64,000 nucleotides of DNA, from assembly GCA_041394705.1 (NCBI GenBank), contig JAWKHS010000012.1, positions 1 to 64,000 of the forward strand, read 5' to 3'. The notes beneath the pieces are model-generated. The model worked only from the letters and a program-made list of their open reading frames with translations. It was not told the origin of the DNA and did no database searches. This document shows, piece after piece, positions 24,137 through 33,356 of the stretch (position 1 is the stretch's first letter; every line of letters begins with the position of its first letter). Source of the stretch: Vicinamibacterales bacterium (GTDB taxonomy: Bacteria > Acidobacteriota > Vicinamibacteria > Vicinamibacterales > UBA2999). The translations under genes and the position numbers were made by a program.

Positions 24137-26182
24137 ATGGCCATCCGCCCTGCCGTCGCCCCGCCTGAAACCACCGTCGAGACGGCGTGTCCGCTCGACT
24201 GTCCGGACGCCTGCACGCTGCAGGTGACCGTGCGGGGCGGGCGGGTCACCACGATCGACGGCAGCCGGACCAACCCCGTCACCGGCGGGTACATCTGCAA
24301 CAAGGTCCGCCACTTCGACCGGCGCGTCTACGGCGAGGACCGGCTGCACTTCCCCGCCGTGCGGGTGGGCAAGAAGGGCGAAGGCCGCTTCCGTCGGGTC
24401 AGCTGGGACGACGCGCTGGATCGCATCGCGGCGCGGTTGTCCGCGATCCGGGCCGACCACGGCGGCGAGGCGATCCTGCCGCTCTCGTACGGCGGATCGA
24501 ACGGCCTGCTGACGCAGGACACGTCCGACGCGTCGCTCTTCCGGCGGCTCGGCGCCTCGCGGCTGGCGCGTACCGTGTGCGCGGCGCCGACTGGCGCCGC
24601 CAACGAGGCGCTGTACGGCAAGATGGCCTCGGTCGTCTACGAGGACTATCCCGACGCGGCCCTGATCGTCGTGTGGGGCGCCAATCCCGCGAGTTCCGGC
24701 ATCCATCTCATGCCGTACCTGAAGGAGGCGCGCACGCGCGGCGCGACGCTGGTCGTGGTCGACCCGCGCGCGACGACCGTGGCCCGGCAGGCCGACATCC
24801 ACCTCGCGCCGCGTCCGGGCACCGACGTCGCGGTCGCGCTCGCCATCCACCGGCACCTGTTCGAAAGCGGGGCCGCCGACACGACGTTCCTCGCCGCGCA
24901 CGCCACGGGCGCCGAACGGCTCCGCGAACGCGCCGAGCCTTGGACGTTCGACCGCGCGGCGGCCGTGAGCGGTGTGCCGGCGGCCGACCTCGAACGCGTG
25001 GCCCGGCTCTACGCGTCGGCGTCGCCGGCGCTCGTCAAGTGCGGCTGGGGCCTCGAGCGGAACCGGAACGGCGGCAACGCCGCCCTCGCGGTGCTGGCCC
25101 TGCCCGCCGTCGGGGGCAAGTTCGGCGTGCGCGGCGGCGGCTACTCCATGAGCAACTCCGCCTCCTGGGGCATCGAGCGCTCCTGGGTGACGGACCCTGA
25201 ACCCGACACGCGGCTCGTCAACATGAACCGCGTCGGTCGGCTGCTGACCGGCGGCGAGGGCGCCCCCGTGCACGGGCTGTTCGTCTACAACTGCAATCCG
25301 GCCGTGACGTTGCCTGACCAGCAGCGGGTACTGGCCGGTCTGGCGCGCGAGGATCTCTTCACGGTGGTGTTCGACCAGGTGCTCACCGATACGGCGTTGT
25401 ACGCCGATGTGGTGCTGCCCGCCACGACGTTCCTCGAGCACTACGACCTGGCCAAGGCGTACGGTCCGCTGGCCCTGCACCTCACCAGGCCCGTCATCGA
25501 GCCCGTGGCCGAGTCGCGGCCCAACACGGACGTCTTCGCCGACCTGGCGGCCCGGCTCGACCTCTCGCGTGACGGAGACGCCGCAGGCGAGCTCGAGCAG
25601 ATGCTCCAGGTGATGGGAGCGCTGCCCGGCGAGACCGGCACGGAACTCGGCAACCACGGCGGCGCGACACCGCCCCACGGCGGCCGTCCGATCCAGTTCG
25701 TGGACGTGTTCCCTCGAACGGCGGACGGCAAGGTGACGCTCTGGCCGGACGCGCTCGACCGCGAGGCGCCGCGGGGCCTCTACGCGTACCTCGAGGACCC
25801 GGGCTCCGAGGAGTGGCCGCTCGCGCTCATTTCACCTGCGTCGGAGCGCACGATCAGCTCGACGCTGGGGGAACTGAGCCGGCCGGCGGTGCGGCTGGAG
25901 ATGCACCCGGACGATGCGCGGGCGCGTGACATCGAGGAGGGGGACGAGGTGCGGATCGCCAATCCGCTGGGAACGGTGGAGTGCAGCGTCAAGGTCACGG
26001 GGCTCGTCCGCCCGGGGACGGTGGCCTTCCCGAAAGGCGTCTGGCGACGCCACACGGGCAACGGCCTGACGTCGAACGCGTTGGTACCGGATACGTTGAC
26101 GGACTTCGGCGGCGGGGCCTGCTTCAACGACGCGCGCGTCCAGGTGACGCGCGCGCGTTCGAAGAGACCCGACCGCCGATAG
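24137..26182 (+). CDS. molybdopterin (bis-MGD) oxidoreductase, DMSO reductase family
   Basis: This 681-aa cytoplasmic protein has a Mo4Fe4S domain with four Cys in CPLDCPDAC (about 18-26) and GYICNKV (about 54), central molybdopterin domains (VVWGANPASSG, TLVVVDPRAT) and a C-terminal MGD-binding domain (LISPASERTISSTLGEL; GGACFNDARV). No Tat signal or partner subunits are nearby, so it resembles the single-subunit soluble members of the family, some of which reduce unknown S- or N-oxides. Substrate unknown. The ATG has a TAAGAT box 5 nt upstream and no Shine-Dalgarno box. Confidence 0.92.
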   Translation: MAIRPAVAPPETTVETACPLDCPDACTLQVTVRGGRVTTIDGSRTNPVTGGYICNKVRHFDRRVYGEDRLHFPAVRVGKKGEGRFRRVSWDDALDRIAARLSAIRADHGGEAILPLSYGGSNGLLTQDTSDASLFRRLGASRLARTVCAAPTGAANEALYGKMASVVYEDYPDAALIVVWGANPASSGIHLMPYLKEARTRGATLVVVDPRATTVARQADIHLAPRPGTDVAVALAIHRHLFESGAADTTFLAAHATGAERLRERAEPWTFDRAAAVSGVPAADLERVARLYASASPALVKCGWGLERNRNGGNAALAVLALPAVGGKFGVRGGGYSMSNSASWGIERSWVTDPEPDTRLVNMNRVGRLLTGGEGAPVHGLFVYNCNPAVTLPDQQRVLAGLAREDLFTVVFDQVLTDTALYADVVLPATTFLEHYDLAKAYGPLALHLTRPVIEPVAESRPNTDVFADLAARLDLSRDGDAAGELEQMLQVMGALPGETGTELGNHGGATPPHGGRPIQFVDVFPRTADGKVTLWPDALDREAPRGLYAYLEDPGSEEWPLALISPASERTISSTLGELSRPAVRLEMHPDDARARDIEEGDEVRIANPLGTVECSVKVTGLVRPGTVAFPKGVWRRHTGNGLTSNALVPDTLTDFGGGACFNDARVQVTRARSKRPDRR

Positions 26183-26189
26183 GCGCGGG

Positions 26190-26405
26190 CTAGGCCGCCG
26201 ACTCTTCCTTCTGCTCGGTCGGGAGCTTGCCGCGGCCGCCGCGGCTCACCATGCCGCCCTTGCGTCCCGCGTCACGCGCTTCGACCGAGCTCCATTCGTG
26301 GGCCGTGCCCTTGGCATGCGCGGCCCGTCCGCCCTTGCTGGCGATCTCCCGTTGCTTCTCCGACGACATCGACGCGAACCCGCGCCGGGCTTTTGGCTTG
26401 TCCAT
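26190..26405 (-). CDS. KGG-repeat stress-induced protein
   Basis: This 71-aa basic protein has two KGG motifs (REIASKGGRAAHAKGTAHEW and AGRKGGMVSRGGRGK), the hallmark of the stress-induced repeat family that includes Con-10/GsiB/YciG-like proteins. These are small hydrophilic proteins thought to protect during desiccation or general stress. The ATG at 26405 has AGGGGAG 7 nt upstream; the frame continues to 26564 but that part is not family-like. The upstream 200 bp are unusually AT-rich and hold inverted repeats, so expression is likely stress-controlled. Confidence 0.85.
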   Translation of the reverse strand: MDKPKARRGFASMSSEKQREIASKGGRAAHAKGTAHEWSSVEARDAGRKGGMVSRGGRGKLPTEQKEESAA

Positions 26406-26511
26406 GTTGTAGCTCCCCTGGAAGGTTGGGACACCTCTACCAGGCGCAAGCGCCGTACCAGAACTGCACCGGGAAGGACGAGTTCGGAAGTACCTGAAAA
26501 CAAGAGGCTTC

Positions 26512-26540
26512 CGTGTAAGAAGCGCCAATCGATGAGTCAA
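26512..26540 (-). promoter_or_regulatory. possible promoter of the KGG gene
   Basis: On the minus strand TTGACT (26540-26535) and TACACG (26518-26513) are 16 nt apart. The -10 is poor and the leader would be about 100 nt, so this is tentative. Confidence 0.3.
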
Positions 26541-26550
26541 AAAACGACTC
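26534..26550. repeat. inverted repeat GAGTC-N7-GACTC
   Basis: Five-bp arms flank an A-rich loop. It overlaps the -35 proposed for the KGG gene and could be a regulator site. Confidence 0.4.
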
Positions 26551-26573
26551 GCATTGATACACATTACAGAAGT

Positions 26574-26594
26574 CGAGTATCAATTGAATACTCG
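26574..26594. repeat. palindrome CGAGTAT-N7-ATACTCG
   Basis: Seven-bp arms flank CAATTGA, itself nearly symmetric. It lies between the convergent-side end of a small Cys protein gene (26609) and the KGG promoter region; it may be an operator or a terminator for the small gene. Confidence 0.45.
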
Positions 26595-26608
26595 TGCGGA
26601 CCCGCAGC

Positions 26609-26821
26609 TCAGGTGTTCGGCCGTGCCACCCGACCCTGGCGGAAGTACTCGCACTCGCCGCAGTTGCTGACGTCGAACTCGTAGCCGACGACCGGCCAGA
26701 GCATGGGGTGTGCGCAGTACAGGAGCTGGCCGTCCATGATGGTGTGGAGGCCGAGGTTCGCGGGAATCGTCGGCGTCCGCCGGCTGTACCAGCACACGCG
26801 GTGGCGATCTTCGGGAGTCAC
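26609..26821 (-). CDS. small four-Cys protein of unknown function
   Basis: This 70-aa protein has four Cys (VCWYS, LYCAHP and NCGECEYF), the last two in a CxxC pair, and could bind a metal ion. Its composition is balanced and unlike a shadow frame. The GTG start at 26821 is preceded by TATGAT on the minus strand (26838-26833), 11 nt away. It diverges from yggX with 55 bp between starts. I recognise no family; a role near iron trafficking would be inferred only from that neighbour. Confidence 0.6.
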   Translation of the reverse strand: MTPEDRHRVCWYSRRTPTIPANLGLHTIMDGQLLYCAHPMLWPVVGYEFDVSNCGECEYFRQGRVARPNT

Positions 26822-26832
26822 GCGATTCGACC

Positions 26833-26838
26833 ATCATA
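26833..26838 (-). promoter_or_regulatory. -10 box of the four-Cys gene
   Basis: TATGAT on the minus strand, 11 nt before the GTG at 26821. Confidence 0.4.
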
Positions 26839-26864
26839 CGCGCGCGCCGCCGGCGCAGGCTCGA

Positions 26865-26870
26865 TACAAT
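26865..26870 (+). promoter_or_regulatory. -10 box, leaderless start of yggX
   Basis: TACAAT followed by 6 nt and the ATG at 26877; no RBS is present. Confidence 0.6.
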
Positions 26871-26876
26871 CGCGCC

Positions 26877-27194
26877 ATGAGCGGTGTGTCCAGCGACCCC
26901 ACCTCCCCGGCCGCTGCCGGTTCCGTGCGCCTCGTGCACTGCGTCAAGCTCGGGCAGGAGCTGCCCGGCCTCGATGCCCCACCCTGGCCGGGCGAGGTCG
27001 GCCAGCGGATCTACGAGCAGGTCTCGGCCAAAGCCTGGAAGATGTGGGAGGACCGGCAGAAGATGATCCTCAACGAGCTGCGCCTGCTGCCATGGCAGAA
27101 AGAGAGCCAGGCGATCATCCTCCAGCACCTGGAGGAGTTCTTCTTCGCCGAGGGCTCGGCGCTCCCGCCCGGATACGTGCCGCCGAAGGGCTGA
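26877..27194 (+). CDS. yggX: Fe(II)-trafficking/oxidative damage protection protein YggX
   Basis: This 105-aa protein contains the YggX pattern: VHCVKLGQELPGL with the conserved Cys (about residue 22), PGEVGQRIYEQVSAKAW, and MILNELRLLPW. YggX is a small cytoplasmic protein that protects Fe-S enzymes from oxidative damage and is thought to handle ferrous iron. The sequence has a longer N-terminus (about 17 residues) and a short Pro-rich tail than the enterobacterial form. The start sits 6 nt after a TACAAT box. It converges on the POT transporter gene with a 9-bp gap. Confidence 0.9.
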   Translation: MSGVSSDPTSPAAAGSVRLVHCVKLGQELPGLDAPPWPGEVGQRIYEQVSAKAWKMWEDRQKMILNELRLLPWQKESQAIILQHLEEFFFAEGSALPPGYVPPKG

Positions 27195-27203
27195 GGCGCG
27201 GCC

Positions 27204-28703
<1,500 letters not shown>

Positions 28704-28713
28704 AGGCAGGGCG

Positions 28714-28720
28714 TATTGTA
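28714..28720. promoter_or_regulatory. symmetric -10 element between divergent genes
   Basis: TATTGTA reads TACAATA on the other strand, so both strands carry a -10-like box. The minus reading is 11 nt from the POT transporter ATG; the plus reading is about 20 nt from the GTG at 28740. Confidence 0.45.
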
Positions 28721-28739
28721 TCCTCCGCTCGGAACGCCA

Positions 28740-29570
28740 GTGCCGCTCGACGAATACCGCCGCAAGCGCGATTTCACGAAGAGTCCCGAGCCCGCTGGCG
28801 CGGAGGCCACGCCGTCGCAGCGCCACGCCCCGAGGTACTTCTGCGTGCAGAAGCACCTGGCGAGCCACCTCCACTACGACCTGCGCCTCGAGCACGACGG
28901 CGTGCTCCTCTCGTGGGCCGTCCCCAAGGGCCCGTCGATCGACACCCGCGACAAGCGGCTCGCGATGCAGACCGAGGATCACCCGGTCGAGTACGGCTCC
29001 TTCGAGGGCGTGATCCCCGAGGGGTACGGCGCCGGCGTCGTGATGCTGTGGGACTACGGCACCTGGACGCCGGAGTCGCCCGACGTCGGCGCCGCGCTCG
29101 CGAAGGGCGACCTGAAGTTCCGCCTCGATGGCTACAAGCTGAAGGGCTCGTGGGCGCTGGTGCGGACGCGCGGATACGGCGATTCCGGCAAGCCGTCGTG
29201 GCTGCTCATCAAGCACCGCGACGAGTGGGCCGGGCCCATCGCCATCACGGAGTTCGCGCCGCTCAGCGTCAAGACGCCCGACGCCGACCTTGCCGACATC
29301 CTCGCCACCGACACGCCCGCGCTCTGGCACAGCCACCCGCCGGCGAAGTCCGGCGACACCGGCAAGCTCTTCCAGCGCATCATCGCCACGGCCCTCGAGC
29401 TCAGGGCAGCGCGGCACGCCGACCCGGCCACTCGGCGGATGCCGGCGGCGGCCGCCGCGGACGCGTTGGAGCCGCCCGCGCCGGCGCCGAAGCGGCGCGC
29501 GACGCCAGCCCCGGAGACAGGCCGCCGGCCGGCCCGGGCCAGGAAGACGGCGGCGCGCAGATCGAAGTAG
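28740..29570 (+). CDS. stand-alone LigD-type 3'-phosphoesterase (DNA polymerase ligase N-terminal domain)
   Basis: This 276-aa protein contains the LigD phosphoesterase domain: YFCVQKHLASHLHYDLRLEH (about 34), WAVPKGPS, EYGSFEGVIPEGYGAG (about 83) and GSWALVRTR (about 137). The domain trims 3' ends of DNA during non-homologous end joining. Here it stands alone with no polymerase, ligase or Ku domain nearby. The C-terminal 60 residues are Ala/Pro/Arg/Lys-rich and may bind DNA. The GTG start gives VPLDEYRRKRDF, the family's usual opening. Confidence 0.88.
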   Translation: MPLDEYRRKRDFTKSPEPAGAEATPSQRHAPRYFCVQKHLASHLHYDLRLEHDGVLLSWAVPKGPSIDTRDKRLAMQTEDHPVEYGSFEGVIPEGYGAGVVMLWDYGTWTPESPDVGAALAKGDLKFRLDGYKLKGSWALVRTRGYGDSGKPSWLLIKHRDEWAGPIAITEFAPLSVKTPDADLADILATDTPALWHSHPPAKSGDTGKLFQRIIATALELRAARHADPATRRMPAAAAADALEPPAPAPKRRATPAPETGRRPARARKTAARRSK

Positions 29571-29585
29571 CGGCGCCCGCGCCGA

Positions 29586-30551
29586 TCAGAGCACCCGCCG
29601 GCTCAGCACGCTCCAGATCGCGTGCGAGAGGCGCCGGCGATCGTGGCGGGCAATCGCGCGCGTCCACAGCGGTGCCTCTACGAGCACGGTCGTCTGCGGC
29701 AGCTGGCCCAGCGCCAGCGGCTGCTTGTGCTCGCGCGCGTAGCTCGAGAGCAGCGCTGGCGGCAGCCTGGCGGTGTTGAAGATCAGGAGGTCCACGGGGC
29801 GGCCGATGGTCTTCTCCACCCACTGCACGGCGTCGGCCGCCGTGAAGTCCTTCATGCCCAGCCCCTCGGTCAGCAGGTTGCTGACGAAGACGATCGGGCC
29901 GGGCATCGCGGCGAGCGACTCGCGCACGCCGTCGACGAGCAGCGTCGGCATCAGGCTGGTGAAGAAACTCCCGGGACCGATGATGACGGCGTCGAACGTG
30001 CGAATGGCGTCGGCGACGGCCGGGTGGATCGGCGCCCGCGGCTCGAGCCAGATCCGCTCGATGGCGTGGCCGGCATCCTGCCAGCGGTCCACCTCCACCT
30101 CGCCCGACGAAATCGTGCCGTCGGCGTGGGCCGCGCACAGCGACGACCTGGCGACGCTGACCGGCCAGACGCGTCCCTGGCAGCCGAGCAGCGCCCGCAT
30201 GCCGTCGACCGCCGCCAGGAAGTCTCCGCTGTACTGCTCCATCATCGACAGCAGCAGGTTCCCGCCGGTGTGGCCGCCGAGCTTCTTGTGCTCGAACAGC
30301 GTCGGCAGCCGCGAGAGCAGGACGCGGCGCGCCTCGCCCTCGTTCCTGGCCAGCGCCAGCGCGCAGCGCAGCACGTCGCCCGGCGGCAGGACGCCGAGTT
30401 CGTCGCGCAGCTGTCCCGAGCTCCCGCCGCTGTCGAACGTCGTGACGACCGCGTTCAGCCGCAGCCAGGGATTGCGCTTCAGCCCCCCGAGGAGACTTGG
30501 CAGCCCGGTGCCCCCACCGAAGCACCCGACGTTCAACTGACGCAGCTTCAT
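29586..30551 (-). CDS. yvcK: YvcK/CofD-like protein
   Basis: This 321-aa protein has the CofD/YvcK fold signature: VGCFGGGTGLPSLLGGLK at residues 7-24 and VVTTFDSGGSSGQLRDELG (about 35), with VIIGPGSFFTSLMPTLLV (about 190) for the sugar-nucleotide site. YvcK-type proteins bind UDP-sugars and affect growth on gluconeogenic carbon and cell-wall synthesis; CofD itself makes the F420 precursor, but no F420 genes are here. The ATG at 30551 lies 9 nt after TATGAT on the minus strand; the frame runs to 30617 without support. It converges on the LigD-like gene. Confidence 0.85.
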   Translation of the reverse strand: MKLRQLNVGCFGGGTGLPSLLGGLKRNPWLRLNAVVTTFDSGGSSGQLRDELGVLPPGDVLRCALALARNEGEARRVLLSRLPTLFEHKKLGGHTGGNLLLSMMEQYSGDFLAAVDGMRALLGCQGRVWPVSVARSSLCAAHADGTISSGEVEVDRWQDAGHAIERIWLEPRAPIHPAVADAIRTFDAVIIGPGSFFTSLMPTLLVDGVRESLAAMPGPIVFVSNLLTEGLGMKDFTAADAVQWVEKTIGRPVDLLIFNTARLPPALLSSYAREHKQPLALGQLPQTTVLVEAPLWTRAIARHDRRRLSHAIWSVLSRRVL

Positions 30552-30560
30552 CCGCCGACC

Positions 30561-30566
30561 ATCATA
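30561..30566 (-). promoter_or_regulatory. -10 box of the yvcK-like gene
   Basis: TATGAT on the minus strand, 9 nt before the ATG at 30551. Confidence 0.45.
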
Positions 30567-30603
30567 TCCGGCCCATCGGCGCAGGCCGCCGCGACCGAGC
30601 GTG

Positions 30604-30609
30604 TAGACT
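30604..30609 (+). promoter_or_regulatory. -10 box, leaderless start
   Basis: TAGACT followed by 6 nt and the ATG at 30616. Confidence 0.5.
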
Positions 30610-30615
30610 GGCGTC

Positions 30616-31320
30616 ATGACCGCCGACGCTGCGATGCCCGCGTCGCACGTGCTCCACGATCTGCAGGCGATCTTCGGGACCAGGCTGGAGGCCTTCGTCG
30701 CCTACGGCGCCCACGTGACGCCGCGTCCCAGCCTGGCGCTGGTGACGTCGATCGACCTCGCCGATCTCACCGCGTGCGCCCAGCGGGCCCGACGCTGGGC
30801 GCGCGCCGGCGCCGCCGCGCCCGTGGTGCTCACGCGCCGAGAGTTCGCGCGGTCGCTCGACGCCTTTCCGGTGGAGTTCGGCGAGATCATCGCCCACCAC
30901 GAGACCCTGTACGGCGATGACCCGCTGGCGGGCCTCACCGTGGCGCACGGCGACTTGAGACGCGCCTGCGAGGCCCAGGTCCGAAGCCTCCTGCTCCACG
31001 TGCGCGAGGACTACATCGAGGCCGCCGGGGCGCACCGGGCCGTCGCGGCCCTCGTCGTCGAGTCGGCCGCGGAGTTCCGGGCGCTGCTGCGGCTCGTCTC
31101 GCGCCTGGACGGCCGGGAGCGCGAACCGCACGGCCTCGCGGCCTGGGCCGCCGAGCGGCTCGGACTCGATCCGACCGTCGTGTCCGACGTCCTGCACCTG
31201 GCGGCCGACCCGGACCAGAGCGGCGTGGACGCCGCGAAGCTCTTCCCCGCCTACCTGACCGCGACCGAACACCTGGCGCGGCGGATCGACGAATGGCCCG
31301 ACGCGCCTCCAGACGCCTGA
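30616..31320 (+). CDS. nucleotidyltransferase-fold-like protein of unknown function
   Basis: This 234-aa soluble protein begins with a segment resembling a nucleotidyltransferase fold (LEAFVAYGAHV, then LALVTSIDLADL) and continues with helices including VLTRREFARSLDAFPVEFGEI and a LYGDDPLAGL motif. The catalytic Gly-Ser and double Asp of active nucleotidyltransferases are not seen, so it may be a non-catalytic relative. It overlaps the TPM-domain gene by 28 bp, and a LemA gene follows, so the three form an operon. Function unknown; the operon suggests a membrane or envelope role. Confidence 0.65.
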   Translation: MTADAAMPASHVLHDLQAIFGTRLEAFVAYGAHVTPRPSLALVTSIDLADLTACAQRARRWARAGAAAPVVLTRREFARSLDAFPVEFGEIIAHHETLYGDDPLAGLTVAHGDLRRACEAQVRSLLLHVREDYIEAAGAHRAVAALVVESAAEFRALLRLVSRLDGREREPHGLAAWAAERLGLDPTVVSDVLHLAADPDQSGVDAAKLFPAYLTATEHLARRIDEWPDAPPDA

Positions 31321-32108
31321 GCGCGCTCGCACTCGCCTGCCTGCTGTGCCTCGGCGTGGCGGCCGGGTCCGCGCAGGAGGCGCCGCCCGCCTTGACGGCG
31401 CCCGTGAACGACTTCGCGGGCGTGGTCGACGCGGCGTCGGCCGGCGAGCTCGAACGCCTGATCCGGGCGCTCCAATCCGCGAGCGGCGACACCGTCGTGG
31501 TCGCCACGGTCACGACGTTCAAACCCTGGGCCGACATTCGCAGCTACGCGACGGCCATGTTCGAGAACCACGGCCGCGGCATCGGCGCGAAAGGCCGCGA
31601 CAACGGCCTGCTGGTGCTCCTGGCCGTGGACGACCGACAGGTCTGGATGGAGGTGGGGTACGACCTGGAAGCAGTCATCACCGACGGCTTCGCCGGCGAG
31701 ACCAGCCGGCAGGTCATGGCCCCCTATTTCCGGCAAGGCGACTATGGCCGCGGCCTCCTCGCCGGCACGAGCCGGGTCATCGAACGGATCGCGGCCGACA
31801 GGAACGTCACCGTGACGGGCGTCGAAGTCCGGTCGGCGCCGGAACGTCCCAACGACCCGATCGGGACCTGGGTCATCCTGCTGGTCGTGCTCCTGTTCGT
31901 CATCCTGCCGATGCTGCGCGGGCGGCGGGGCGGACGCCGGCGGCGGACGTGGCGGGGCGGCGTCGGGCCGTGGGGCGGCGGGTACTATGGGGGCAGGTGG
32001 GGCGGGGGCTCGTCCTGGAGCGGCGGCTCGTGGGGGCGGTCGTCGGGCGGGTTCGGCGGATTCGGCGGCGGCCGGAGCGGCGGGGGCGGAGGCGGGGCGT
32101 CGTGGTGA
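31293..32108 (+). CDS. TPM-domain (YgcG-type) membrane protein
   Basis: This 271-aa protein has a signal peptide (to about residue 27), a TPM domain (about 35-170; VNDFAGVVDAASAGELERLI, then VWMEVGYDLEAVITD), one membrane helix (about 190-208) and a C-terminal tail of Gly, Trp, Ser and Arg ending in GGGGGGASW, the usual YgcG tail. TPM proteins act outside the membrane and are commonly encoded with LemA, as here. Some TPM domains are tied to photosystem repair or phosphatase activity; the bacterial role is unclear. It overlaps the upstream gene by 28 bp. Confidence 0.9.
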   Translation: MARRASRRLSALALACLLCLGVAAGSAQEAPPALTAPVNDFAGVVDAASAGELERLIRALQSASGDTVVVATVTTFKPWADIRSYATAMFENHGRGIGAKGRDNGLLVLLAVDDRQVWMEVGYDLEAVITDGFAGETSRQVMAPYFRQGDYGRGLLAGTSRVIERIAADRNVTVTGVEVRSAPERPNDPIGTWVILLVVLLFVILPMLRGRRGGRRRRTWRGGVGPWGGGYYGGRWGGGSSWSGGSWGRSSGGFGGFGGGRSGGGGGGASW

Positions 32109-32142
32109 CGACCAGGGCGCATACCCGCGCAGGGAGGCGACG

Positions 32143-32715
32143 ATGCGGCAGGTGGTGATGGCCATGATCGTGGTGACGGCGGCGTCGGCCACGACGGGGT
32201 GCTCGTACAACACGTTCGTCACCCAGGAAGAAGCCGTGAAGGCGCAGTGGGCGCAGGTCGAGAACCAGCTGAAGCGCAGGAGCGATCTCATCCCCAACCT
32301 CGTCGAGACGACGAAGGGATTCGCCACCCAGGAACGCGACGTGTTCCAGGCCATCGCGGACTCGCGGGCGAAGCTGGCCGGCGCGTCGACCCCGTCCCAG
32401 ACCATGCAGGCCGCCAACGAGCAGTCGGCGGCGCTGGCGCGGCTGCTCGTCGTCGTCGAGAACTATCCGGAATTGAAGTCGAGCGCCATCTTCGCGCGGC
32501 TGTCTGACGAGCTGGCGGGCACGGAGAACCGCATCGCGACCGAACGGATGCGCTACAACGAGCGGGTCCAGGAGTACAACACGTCGCGGCGGCGCTTCCC
32601 CGCCAACATCACCAACGCGATCTTCCGGTTCCAGGACTATCCGCTGTTCGAGGCCCCGCCCGAGGCGAAAGAGGCGCCGAAGGTCGACTTCTCGCGGCCC
32701 AAGTCGGGACAGTAA
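32143..32715 (+). CDS. lemA: LemA family lipoprotein
   Basis: This 190-aa protein has a lipoprotein signal ending in the lipobox TTGC (Cys about 20), then the LemA core: VKAQWAQVENQLKRRSDLIPNLV (about 33) and RYNERVQEYNTSRRRFP (about 148), which form a long helical bundle. LemA proteins sit at the membrane surface; their exact job is unknown. AGGGAGG lies 5 nt before the ATG. It is 34 nt after the TPM gene, the classic TPM-LemA pair. Confidence 0.93.
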   Translation: MRQVVMAMIVVTAASATTGCSYNTFVTQEEAVKAQWAQVENQLKRRSDLIPNLVETTKGFATQERDVFQAIADSRAKLAGASTPSQTMQAANEQSAALARLLVVVENYPELKSSAIFARLSDELAGTENRIATERMRYNERVQEYNTSRRRFPANITNAIFRFQDYPLFEAPPEAKEAPKVDFSRPKSGQ

Positions 32716-32786
32716 GGGCTTCCAACCATCCGGCCCCGCCGGCCCATCCAACAGGGCAAAGGAGCCGACGCGCCCTGAGTCGTGGA

Positions 32787-33356
32787 GTGACCACAGACCC
32801 TCACCCCCGGCCCGGGCCGGAGGCCGATGATGTCGCGCGCGCCGTCGCGGGCGACACGGCGGCCTTCGAGCGTCTGTATCGCAGCCACGTGCCCCGAATC
32901 CTCGCGCTCACCCGGCGGATGGCCGGCGCGGACCGCGCCGACGAACTCACCCAGGACGTATTCGTCCGGGCGTGGCAGAAGTTGGGGCTCTTCCGGGGCG
33001 AGTCGTCGCTGGCCACGTGGCTGCACCGGCTGGCCGTGAACGTCGTGGTCGAGCAGTTCCGGGCACTCGGCACGGCCCGCGACCGGTTCCTGCCCGAGGG
33101 TGACGACCACCTGACGCGGGTGGCGGCGCCCGTGGACTCGGCCCGCGGCTGGAACGCGGGCATGGATCTCGACGTCGCCGTCAACCGCCTGCCCCCCGGG
33201 GCCCGCACCGTGTTCGTGCTGCACGATGTCGAGGGCTACAGGCACGAAGAAATCGGCCAGCTGCTGGGCGTGTCGATCGGCACGTCCAAGTCGCAGCTGC
33301 ACCGGGCCCGCATGACGCTGCGCGGCCTGCTCCGCACGCCCAGGGAGGCCTCGTGA
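32787..33356 (+). CDS. ECF RNA polymerase sigma factor
   Basis: This 189-aa protein has sigma region 2 (FERLYRSHVPRILALTRRM, then DELTQDVFVRAWQKLGLFRG, about 30-75) and region 4 (LPPGARTVFVLHDVEGYRHEEIGQLLGVSIGTSKSQLHRAR, shown here in part, about 134-175). No region 3, as usual for ECF factors. The next gene, a zinc-finger anti-sigma, overlaps by 4 bp, so sigma and anti-sigma are co-translated. The target promoters are unknown; the DUF4097 gene in the same operon is a likely target or sensor. Confidence 0.93.
   Translation: MTTDPHPRPGPEADDVARAVAGDTAAFERLYRSHVPRILALTRRMAGADRADELTQDVFVRAWQKLGLFRGESSLATWLHRLAVNVVVEQFRALGTARDRFLPEGDDHLTRVAAPVDSARGWNAGMDLDVAVNRLPPGARTVFVLHDVEGYRHEEIGQLLGVSIGTSKSQLHRARMTLRGLLRTPREAS

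Noticed and set aside
26534..26594. Foreign mobile element in the AT-rich island
   Set aside because: No transposase, integrase or direct target duplication is visible; only the base composition is unusual.
29622..30920. Plus-strand 432-codon frame opposite the yvcK-like gene
   Set aside because: YvcK motifs on the minus strand are clear; this frame has no domain and runs into the frame-shifted start of the next gene.
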